In this document: one piece after another, positions 36,732-43,500 of the stretch
Position numbering within the stretch: the stretch's first letter is position 1
Layout of the letters: each line of letters opens with the position of its first letter
Origin: Arenibacter catalasegens
Lineage (GTDB): Bacteria; Bacteroidota; Bacteroidia; Flavobacteriales; Flavobacteriaceae
DNA length: 64,000 nt
Direction: 5' to 3'
NCBI RefSeq assembly: GCF_002909235.1
Contig: NZ_PHQQ01000032.1
Span: 1 to 64,000, forward strand
Translations under genes and position numbers: made by a program
The notes under the pieces: model-generated
What the model saw: only the letters and a program-made list of their open reading frames with translations
Told to the model about the DNA's origin: nothing
Databases searched by the model: none

Positions 36732-37319
36732 ATGGTCGATTCCAATATACAAAACAAACCCCAAATCCTTTCTCAAATTCAATCTAAGTCCCTAGAAATA
36801 GGTTTCACTATGCCATCTGATGAATTGGTAGGGGCGCTGCTTAAAACACTGGTAGGTTCTAAACCCAATGCAAACATTCTGGAATTGGGTACAGGTGTTG
36901 GCCTATCATTATCATGGATGGCTGATGGAATGTGTGAGAACTCGTTCCTTACAACAATTGACAATGATCCTGACCTACAAGAAATTGCTAAAGGTTTTTT
37001 TGGCGACGATTCTAGGATTGCTATCATTTGCGAAGATGGTAGCAAATGGATCAAAAATTACAAGGGAGAAAAATTTGATTTGGTTTTTGCGGATGCATGG
37101 CCAGGGAAGTACAGTGATTTGGATGAAATTTTGGATTTAATAAAGCCCGGGGGATTTTATATAATTGATGATATGACTAGACAACCCAACTGGCCTGATG
37201 GACATGATGAGTTTGCCAATCAATTAACCACCAAATTGGAGACTCGAAATGATTTTAATATGACCAAACTGAATTGGTCAACAGGAATAATAGTTATGAC
37301 TAAGAAGTTGAACAACTAG
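36732..37319 (+). CDS. SAM-dependent O-methyltransferase-like protein
   Basis: 195-residue class I methyltransferase. Motif I ILELGTGVGLSLSWMA binds S-adenosylmethionine, LTTIDNDPDLQEIAKGFF carries the acidic end of beta2, and KFDLVFADAWPGKY with KPGGFYIIDDM gives motifs IV-V. The layout resembles catechol-O-methyltransferase-type enzymes (FAD-AWPGKY). Substrate unknown. It stands alone, with a terminator after the stop. Confidence 0.8.
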   Translation: MVDSNIQNKPQILSQIQSKSLEIGFTMPSDELVGALLKTLVGSKPNANILELGTGVGLSLSWMADGMCENSFLTTIDNDPDLQEIAKGFFGDDSRIAIICEDGSKWIKNYKGEKFDLVFADAWPGKYSDLDEILDLIKPGGFYIIDDMTRQPNWPDGHDEFANQLTTKLETRNDFNMTKLNWSTGIIVMTKKLNN

Positions 37320-37366
37320 AAGTTCAATAAATCTATAGTTTGAACCTTACTTAATTTTAATTATTA

Positions 37367-37397
37367 TGTCCAAATATATCTTATTTGGACATTTTTT
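37367..37397 (+). terminator. Terminator after methyltransferase gene
   Basis: A perfect 10-bp stem (TGTCCAAATA with TATTTGGACA) with a 5-nt loop followed by TTTTTTA, 48 bp beyond the stop codon and just before the parDE promoter. Confidence 0.8.
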
Positions 37398-37425
37398 ATT
37401 AATTTAGTTGTAAATTATTTCAGAT

Positions 37426-37650
37426 ATGAATGTTAGTTTCACTAAAAAACAGGAAGAATACATAAACGAGCAAGTTGCTTCAGGCGAGTATCAGAATAAT
37501 AGCGAAGTGATACGAGATGCCTTAAGGTTGCATGGTATTTATAGAGAAAAGGTTATTCAGGATCTAAGGAAGGAAATTGAAAAAGGATGGGATGGCCCAG
37601 ACAGTAATTTGTCAATGAGCCAAATAATAGCATCCAAGAAGAGTTCATGA
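37426..37650 (+). CDS. parD: ParD-like antitoxin
   Basis: 74-residue type II antitoxin of the ParD/CopG family. The N-terminal ribbon-helix-helix is MNVSFTKKQEEYINEQVASGEYQNNSEVIRDALRL, and the C-terminal part is the toxin-wrapping helix. It binds its own promoter with ParE. The gene overlaps the toxin gene by four bases (ATGA), a standard coupling. Confidence 0.9.
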   Translation: MNVSFTKKQEEYINEQVASGEYQNNSEVIRDALRLHGIYREKVIQDLRKEIEKGWDGPDSNLSMSQIIASKKSS

Positions 37651-37943
37651 AATACCCATATTTTCTTTCTGAAGAAACTAAAGCCGATATAGATGAAATC
37701 TATGAATTCGGTGAAGGTAAGTTCGGACAGGACCAAGCCATCAAATATTTAATAGGACTTGAAGAGCACTTTGATAAGTTGAGTGCTAATTATCATATAG
37801 GTCGGACACGGAATGACATCAAAAAAGGTTTATATAGTCTGCCTTATATTTCACATATTATCTTTTACCGAATTTTAAAAGACAGAATAAGAATTGTCAG
37901 AGTTTTATATGGAGGAAGAGATCTTATTAAATTTCTAGACTAA
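37647..37943 (+). CDS. parE: ParE-like toxin (RelE/ParE superfamily)
   Basis: 98 residues: the opening YFLSEETKADIDEIYEFGEGKFG, the central HFDKLSANYHIGRTRNDIKKGLYSLPYISHIIFYRI and the C-terminal DRIRIVRVLYGGRD match ParE toxins that poison DNA gyrase. Paired with the upstream antitoxin, it probably stabilises the mobile element by post-segregational killing. The gene is followed at once by the repeated cassette-border motif. Confidence 0.9.
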   Translation: MKYPYFLSEETKADIDEIYEFGEGKFGQDQAIKYLIGLEEHFDKLSANYHIGRTRNDIKKGLYSLPYISHIIFYRILKDRIRIVRVLYGGRDLIKFLD

Positions 37944-37959
37944 AGTTCAAATAAAGGAT
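37942..37959 (+). repeat. Cassette-border motif, copy 4
   Basis: AAAGTTCAAATAAAGGAT, main form, overlapping the last two bases of the parE stop codon. It is not followed by a gene start; the next ATG reads three codons only. Confidence 0.75.
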
Positions 37960-38135
37960 TGAATACTGAATATTCCAGGTATGAACTGAGAATAAAAACA
38001 GCAATTTATAAATTGGGCCTATTATTAACCACTACTTGCACTGGACAATCTGTTGACAACTTTATTAGTACTTAGTCAATTTTCATTTTTTTGATCCCTT
38101 TTTTCGAATATTTTTATGGCTTACCAAACCACCCC

Positions 38136-38351
38136 ATGACCGACAATATTAGGCGTTTATTCGAGCAAATGGATGTCCCTACCAGGGAAGTAGCATTGGC
38201 CTGCCTTAAGAAAGAGTTCAATGTCAAACACGGGAAATTGGTCAAGAACGAATGGATTATAGGTGGTAGAATTCCCGAAGCCTTCCAAGAAAGAACCGTG
38301 AAATTGTTTCAGAACCTAATAATGAAACAGGCAACTCCAATAGATAGATAA
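38136..38351 (+). CDS. Small hypothetical protein
   Basis: About 71 residues from the ATG at 38136 (MTDNIRRLFEQMDVPTRE). A TTG 45 nt upstream in frame is a less likely start. It is helical and basic with no membrane segment. KNEWIIGGRIPEAFQERT is distinctive, but I do not recognise the family. A terminator follows 33 bp after the stop. It may be the tail of a longer gene interrupted by the nearby group II intron sequence. Confidence 0.45.
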   Translation: MTDNIRRLFEQMDVPTREVALACLKKEFNVKHGKLVKNEWIIGGRIPEAFQERTVKLFQNLIMKQATPIDR

Positions 38352-38384
38352 ATTTCTATAAAGGGTACGAAAACCTAATATCAA

Positions 38385-38413
38385 CTCTGGATTAAACCAG
38401 AGACTTTATTTTT
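38385..38413 (+). terminator. Terminator before the group II intron remnant
   Basis: A 6-bp stem (CTCTGG with CCAGAG), 6-nt loop and trailing ACTTTATTTTT. Confidence 0.55.
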
Positions 38414-38559
38414 CAAATCGAAAGCCATTATCGACACATTGTTTTTGCTACTAATAGAGTTCTACAACAATAAATTATATCTTTTTCGAAAAACCATCCT
38501 CACTCCATTCTTCACTATCTACACCATGATGAACGCAAGAGCCGTCGATGGCTCAACAC

Positions 38560-38730
38560 GTTGTAAAAAATGCAACCCAGTTTGTTTGCCCATTGAAGTG
38601 TATGCCCATGCGACAAATTGCCAACATGATCTTGAAGAGCCGTATGAATCGAGAGGTTCACGTACGGTTCTGTGAGGAGGTTGAGTTGAAACTCCCCTTG
38701 CTTACTCGAATGGCAACAGTTCTTTAAAGG
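38560..38730 (+). ncRNA. Group II intron 3' remnant (domain V at 38637-38670)
   Basis: The 34-nt hairpin GAGCCGTATGAATCGAGAG ... ACGTACGGTTC is a textbook domain V: an AGC-containing stem base, a tetraloop-capped upper stem and a two-base bulge. A domain VI-like stem (GGAGGTTGAG region) follows to about 38710. No reverse transcriptase/maturase gene lies upstream, and the 5' intron domains are not evident, so this is a truncated intron that cannot splice or move by itself. The exact 5' limit is uncertain. Confidence 0.75.
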
Positions 38731-38797
38731 CCACCGTTTTCACTATTATAATAAAATTCTTTATGGAGTTAAGAAATTATTAATCCATTTAGTACAC

Positions 38798-40186
38798 TTA
38801 TAAATCTGGTTTTGGTATAATATTTAGATTAAGTTTAAAGAAGTTATTAGGGTCATATTTATATTTAACATCTTGCAGGCGCGAATAATTTGAACCAAAT
38901 GAAGCAATTATTTTATCGCTATCATCATTATCAAGGTAATTACTATATGCACCACCAGAAGCAAAAGGTGTCATTTTATTATAAAATTCACGAGTCCAAT
39001 TGATATTTTTTTCGTCATTCTCAGCCTCCATCCAACCTGACCATACCCCTAAAACATAAGAGGCGCTTCTTTGAGGGAATGCTGTAGCACTTTCTTCTAC
39101 CCGGGTGATCGCACCTCCAAACGGTTCAAATCCAACAACGGAAAGTTCTCCTGGGATATGATTGGTGTTATTAACAAAAACATCTATTGCTTCGTCTGAA
39201 AGATGATCTATATAATGTGCTTTCCAGTAATATCGCATTCCTTTAGGAGCACCCTTATCAAAACTTGTTTGCAGTGCTATATAGGACATGGGCATTATTA
39301 CCCGAAGAATTGGATTTCCAAAATTTTCAAGGGGTTCCAGAGCCGTTTTACCATCATCCAAACTACCTGCATAGCTTACCACAAGTGCGATTGCAATTTT
39401 TCCTTGAAGTGCCTCAGGGAACGGATCTGCGGGCGGAACTTTTACAACTAAAGCATAACCTGCAAGTTCTTCTGCGGCACTTGATGTGAACTCACTATAA
39501 AACTTAAGCACCTGTTTAGCATCTTCAATAGGATAAAATATCTGTGCAGTCATAATTTCCGGACCTAATTCATGTAGTTTGAACTCAAAAGATGTAACCA
39601 CTCCAAAATTTCCTCCACCGCCGCGAAGTGCCCAAAATAGATCTGAATTTTCGGTTTCATTTGCAGATATTAAATCACCTTTAGCAGTAATTATTTCTAC
39701 GGATAATAAATTATCAATAGTAAGGCCATGTTTACGCCCTAAATAGCCAATGCCTCCTCCCAAAGTCAGACCTGCTATTCCCGTTTTTGACACAATACCC
39801 ACAGGGGTAGCCAAACCGAATTTTTGAGTTTCCTTATCTAGCTCACCAAGTGTAGCTCCCGATTCAACTCTGACTGTTCTTTTAACCGGATCAACAGCAA
39901 CAGCATTCATTTGCGAAAGATTAATCATCAAGCCGTCATCGCAAACTGCCTTTCCTGCAACATTATGTCCCCCACCCTTGATAGAGACCAATAAATCATG
40001 GCTTTGAGCAAAATTCACGCACTTTTTTATATCTTCTGCATTTCTGCAATTTGCTATCATTACTGGTCGTTTGTCAACCATTCCATTCCAGACAGAACGG
40101 CCTTCATCATACCCTGGGTCGAAAGGCATAATTAATGGTTGACTTAAGGTTTGCGAAAATTCCTGAATTGTTATTTGATCTAACAT
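38798..40186 (-). CDS. FAD-binding oxidoreductase, berberine bridge enzyme-like
   Basis: 462-residue flavoenzyme. The FAD_binding_4 domain (~30-200) contains VSIKGGGHNVAGKAV, whose His is the usual site of covalent FAD linkage, and GIAGLTLGGGIGYLGRKHGL. The BBE C-terminal motif is YDPNNFFKLNLNI. The position where bicovalent enzymes have Cys reads VGIVSKTG, so only the 8-alpha-His bond is expected. Family members oxidise sugars, alkaloids or aromatic alcohols. It reads leftwards and ends beside the intron remnant. No signal peptide, hence cytoplasmic. Confidence 0.85.
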   Translation of the reverse strand: MLDQITIQEFSQTLSQPLIMPFDPGYDEGRSVWNGMVDKRPVMIANCRNAEDIKKCVNFAQSHDLLVSIKGGGHNVAGKAVCDDGLMINLSQMNAVAVDPVKRTVRVESGATLGELDKETQKFGLATPVGIVSKTGIAGLTLGGGIGYLGRKHGLTIDNLLSVEIITAKGDLISANETENSDLFWALRGGGGNFGVVTSFEFKLHELGPEIMTAQIFYPIEDAKQVLKFYSEFTSSAAEELAGYALVVKVPPADPFPEALQGKIAIALVVSYAGSLDDGKTALEPLENFGNPILRVIMPMSYIALQTSFDKGAPKGMRYYWKAHYIDHLSDEAIDVFVNNTNHIPGELSVVGFEPFGGAITRVEESATAFPQRSASYVLGVWSGWMEAENDEKNINWTREFYNKMTPFASGGAYSNYLDNDDSDKIIASFGSNYSRLQDVKYKYDPNNFFKLNLNIIPKPDL

Positions 40187-40384
40187 GCGTTAAAATTTTA
40201 AATGAATATTTAGATAACTTCCTGTAAGCATGTGGTTCTTAAACTAATCTATATACCTGGCATAATAAATTGTTGCCAACGTCTACGGCTTTGCGTTGGT
40301 GGGATATTTGAAAAACGTCCAGCCCGGACTATCGCTGATTGAAAAACTCTACCCGAACTTAAGCACAAAGCTAAATTACTAACG
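40187..40384. other. Intergenic segment with an attC-like palindrome
   Basis: At about 40274-40300 CCAACG is paired with CGTTGG across 13 bases rich in TACGGC. It resembles interspersed palindromic elements I recall between accessory genes of Bacteroidota. No gene is present. Confidence 0.3.
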
Positions 40385-40612
40385 TCATGCTGAACTACTG
40401 CTGATAGTAATTTTGGAGACGAGGACTCGCACGTCGCCCCCTGCTATTGCAAATACTTTTGTTGTAAGAATCTTGCCTGATTCCTCGTAGTTAAGTTTTA
40501 AACTATTAATGGTTGCGAATTTATCATTTGATGGTATTGCCTCTTGCGCTGTTTTGTTTGATGCAACAAAGATGATGCAGATGAATAAGATGTTCATAAA
40601 TCTCTTATACAT
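40385..40612 (-). pseudogene. Truncated secreted alpha/beta hydrolase-like gene
   Basis: An open frame starts with a signal-like segment (FMNILFICIIFVASNKTAQ) and continues DKFATINSLKLNYEESG, the beginning of an alpha/beta hydrolase core, but then leaves the family pattern and stops after 75 codons. The oxyanion loop and nucleophile elbow are missing. It is probably an N-terminal remnant, lying next to a complete hydrolase gene of different composition. Confidence 0.5.
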
Positions 40613-40678
40613 CGGTAAAAAATTTTTTACTTTTAAATCCTGTGGCCGTCATTATAATGAATTCCACCAGGCGGTATG

Positions 40679-41512
40679 TCATCCTGCTTGCAATGGGTGT
40701 TTCGAGAAGAAGCTTGCTAATCGTTCGGCAACAGCTTTTGGGTTCGTTTGCAGCATCGCATGAGTTGCATTAGGTACAATGAAATTTTCTGCATTTGGCA
40801 ACCATGTTTGTATCGTCGCGAAAATTTCACGAAAATAGGGCCTGCTATCAGCTCCACTCATATTGATCACCGGCTGAGTGATATGGGTTGCATCCTGCGG
40901 CGTGAACATCCACGGTTGAAGTGCCGATACATCAGACTGAAAGAGCGTATCGGCATCCGCCACCCAGCGTTCAAAGTAGCCTGACGGCAACGTCTGTTCA
41001 AAGTCTGCACGGTAATCAGCACCGGCTACCTCCTGGCCGAAGCCGTCTATTGCGCCCACCTTATTACCCGACTCATACAGGGATCCTGCTTTTGCAGCCC
41101 CCGCACCGAACTCGGGAGAGTTAAAGAGCACTGATGGCAAGGCGGGCTCCAACAGGGCAAGTGAATATACGGAGTCTGGGGCATCCAGTGCGAATTGCAA
41201 CAAAATAACACCGCCGTAGGACTGACCTACCACGTGCGCCCTTTCAATTCCCAAATGTTTCAAAACCGCTTTACAGTCTGCCGCCTGTTGTGAAATACTG
41301 ACTGGGGCTTTGGGGCGTTCACTGTTTCCAAACCCCCGCCGATGATAGTGAATTAGACGATAACGGTTGGTGAGGGCAGGCTCTTCGAGCATCGCAAAGC
41401 ATTCATCTCCCATACCACCATGTACAAACATGACGGGTTCTCCCGATCCAATATCCAGGATTTCCAGTTCCACACCATTGATTTCGGTAAGTTGCATTTT
41501 AGGTAAAATCAT
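40679..41512 (-). CDS. Alpha/beta hydrolase
   Basis: 277-residue soluble hydrolase. The oxyanion region is VMFVHGGMGDE, the nucleophile elbow is VVGQSYGGVILLQFAL (Ser ~105), and the catalytic His lies in VPNATHAMLQTNP (~251); a candidate Asp sits in NMSGADSRPYF. The start may be ATG 41512 or, 15 nt later, 41497 (MQLTEINGVELEIL). The gene is clearly richer in G+C than its neighbours (CCG, GCG and CGC codons), pointing to recent acquisition from another lineage. Substrate unknown. Confidence 0.85.
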   Translation of the reverse strand: MILPKMQLTEINGVELEILDIGSGEPVMFVHGGMGDECFAMLEEPALTNRYRLIHYHRRGFGNSERPKAPVSISQQAADCKAVLKHLGIERAHVVGQSYGGVILLQFALDAPDSVYSLALLEPALPSVLFNSPEFGAGAAKAGSLYESGNKVGAIDGFGQEVAGADYRADFEQTLPSGYFERWVADADTLFQSDVSALQPWMFTPQDATHITQPVINMSGADSRPYFREIFATIQTWLPNAENFIVPNATHAMLQTNPKAVAERLASFFSKHPLQAG

Positions 41513-42299
41513 GATTTCTATTATTAGATGGGTGAGAAAAAATTCTGCTTCATAGCAAACTTTTTAAGCACTGCAATTAAGAAGGTCTTTGTTCGGTTTG
41601 CTTACAACATATGAATGTCGTCATTGATCATATATTCTTTGTATAATTAATGTATCAAACACTCGATTTCCAAAAAAAAAAGATGTGTCTGCTAAATAGA
41701 GGTCAACTTCAGTTCAATTGGAATTGTAAATAAATATTATTCAATTTCTTAACAAGAATTAATAACAAATTATAACACTTCCGAATGTCGTAACCCTTTC
41801 CCCAATAATACGTGCTTTTGAGAGGAAACACTTATTATATATTCTCACATTGCCAAAGACAACTGTGCTTATTATCCCTTTAAAATTCAGTGCTTAAACA
41901 ACTGCAAGAGAATGAGGGAATTATTTATATTCCCCTTTAAGAGGAATTAAAACGGGGGGGATATTTTTTATGCTTGAAAAATATCTTAGGTCTTAAAACC
42001 CAAGCAACAAAATGTAGAATTAATTGTTGTAATCTAAAAGTAAGACTATTTTTTAAACCTTTTATAAAAATTAGGATTATTTTTTGTTGAACGTAAATAA
42101 CAGCATCCACTATTAAGCAGAAAATACCATTAACCAAACTCACCTTCCATATATTGCAATGGCCGTGTGATTTCAACCCTGCTGGAATGCTCTTTATGGC
42201 TATAGACATCTTTGTTAACAGGGTAAGTGATTAGGTGTTCATCTGGCATTACCCCTTAATAACATTTTCGATATCTTCGTTCAAGTTATTAGGCATTTT
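41513..42299. other. 787-bp gene-free stretch
   Basis: AT-rich sequence with only short frames. One on the minus strand at 41937-42209 is hydrophobic but has no family features or clean start context. I see no RNA gene. This could be decayed cargo. Confidence 0.45.
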
Positions 42300-42316
42300 A
42301 AAGTCCAAATAAAAAT
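42300..42316 (+). repeat. Cassette-border motif, divergent copy
   Basis: AAAGTCCAAATAAAAAT, a degraded form of the 18-bp motif, 24 bp before the immunity pseudogene. Confidence 0.4.
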
Positions 42317-42340
42317 TCAAATTTTAATAATTTAAGGTAA

Positions 42341-42637
42341 ATGGAAATTTTAGATTGGATACAGAAATGGTTTAAGGATAATTGTGATGGGGAATGGGAA
42401 CATGGCACAGGTATCCAAATAACCACTCTAGACAATTCAGGGTGGGATGTAGAAATTGACATTTCGTAAACTTCTATAGCAAATACTAATATAAATTGGA
42501 TTCTTAACGAAAATGGAAAACAAGATTGGTATGGTGTGAAAATTGAGAATCAAAAATTTAATACTGCAGTTGATTCCGGAAAACTAAAATTTCTATTAGG
42601 CTTATTTAAAGAGATGATAGAGAAACTCGAAAATTAA
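42341..42637 (+). pseudogene. Imm53-like immunity protein gene with internal stop
   Basis: A single frame of 98 codons encodes MEILDWIQKWFKDNCDGEWE, then ITTLDNSGWDVEIDIS, a TAA stop at codon 43 (42467-42469), then SIANTNINWILNENGKQDWY and KLKFLLGLFKEMIEKLEN. The first half matches Imm53 immunity proteins, which protect against polymorphic toxins (W-x-x-x-x-C-D-G-E-W-E-H, LDNPGW). The stop probably replaced a Glu codon (GAA to TAA). Reading frame and similarity continue past it, so the gene is recently inactivated. No cognate toxin lies nearby. Confidence 0.7.
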
Positions 42638-42668
42638 TACAATTGTTAACAAAGAACTGTGCTTCACC

Positions 42669-42686
42669 AAAGTTCAAACAAAGGAT
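42669..42686 (+). repeat. Cassette-border motif, copy 6
   Basis: AAAGTTCAAACAAAGGAT, one base from the main form, 31 bp after the immunity pseudogene. It is the last copy before the mobilization region. Confidence 0.7.
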
Positions 42687-43092
42687 AGTTTTTCCCTTGC
42701 CCCTGCGGAAGTTAAAAAACACTCAACTCCAAAACCACCTTAGCGGACAAAATCCGCCAATCCGCATCCAGGGTCATTCCGTTTCTGGTTTTTTAACCCC
42801 CTCGGAACCGCTCAAAAGAACAAACGGCAAAAAAAGCCGCTTGCCCTTTCCTTTCCCTACCCACAAAAAACTTGGATATTTCCATGATTCCTTAATTTTT
42901 TCAATACCATATTGGACCAGACAAACTTTCTGTCTGCACCCATTTATACTGATATGGCTTCATATGTTTTAAGAGGTTAAATTATTGATTATAAGATAGT
43001 TATATGTAATATTAATCAACTACATTTATCTTTGAAAAAGATAGCAAGTTGTATTCTAAGTAACTTAGAATTGTCTACTTCTGACGAAGTGT
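42687..43092. promoter_or_regulatory. Candidate oriT region upstream of mob genes
   Basis: No gene is present. Small hairpins occur (GCGGA CAAAA TCCGC at about 42743-42757, CGGC-A7-GCCG at about 42827-42841) in a C-rich block directly before the mobC-like gene, the usual place of oriT in Bacteroidota mobilizable elements. The nick site cannot be fixed by eye. Confidence 0.35.
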
Positions 43093-43113
43093 TTGCCTAA
43101 AAGGTCAAAGAAA

Positions 43114-43500
43114 ATGGAACAACGGAAAAGAGGCCGAAAACGATTGGGAAAAAGTAAGCGGTACCATAACATAATGCTCCGGTTCAACGATATGGAATAT
43201 GAGAGACTCAAGACAATTGCCGGAACCTACAACCTGGACATTTCGCAGCGGGGCGTGATAAGCCCCCTTCTGAGAAGGTTGGTATTGGACAGGGAATCGG
43301 AGGAAAAGGAACGGCTGCCGAACACCTTGGACATAGCCCACCTTATCAACAGGATAGGCAGCAACATCAACCAGTTGGTAAAACTGGCACACTTCAAGAA
43401 CCAGAGAAGTCCCAACAGTAGTTTGGTAGACGAGATACAAAGGACCAATGAACTTATGGATGTACTTATCGAAATCACAAAAGAAGAACAATTGGGATGA
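43114..43500 (+). CDS. mobC: MobC-like mobilization accessory protein
   Basis: Relaxosome accessory protein that helps the relaxase at oriT. About 129 residues from ATG 43114 (MEQRKRGRKRLGKSKRYHNI); a TTG at 43093 in frame would add seven. A basic N-terminus is followed by a ribbon-helix-helix-like segment (IMLRFNDMEYERLKTIAGTYNLDI) and the MobC motif IAHLINRIGSNINQLVKLAH. The stop overlaps the relaxase start (ATGA), so the two are translationally coupled. Confidence 0.85.
   Translation: MEQRKRGRKRLGKSKRYHNIMLRFNDMEYERLKTIAGTYNLDISQRGVISPLLRRLVLDRESEEKERLPNTLDIAHLINRIGSNINQLVKLAHFKNQRSPNSSLVDEIQRTNELMDVLIEITKEEQLG

Noticed and set aside
38439-38675. 78-codon frame over the group II intron remnant
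   Set aside because: It runs through domain V of the intron, so the sequence is explained by RNA structure rather than protein coding.
41937-42209. 90-codon hydrophobic minus-strand frame
   Set aside because: No family features, poor codon use and no neighbours suggesting a function.
34903-42686. Cassette array as a class 1-type integron
   Set aside because: No integron integrase with its extra domain was found, and the borders lack the GTTRRRY core; the 18-bp motif must be something else.
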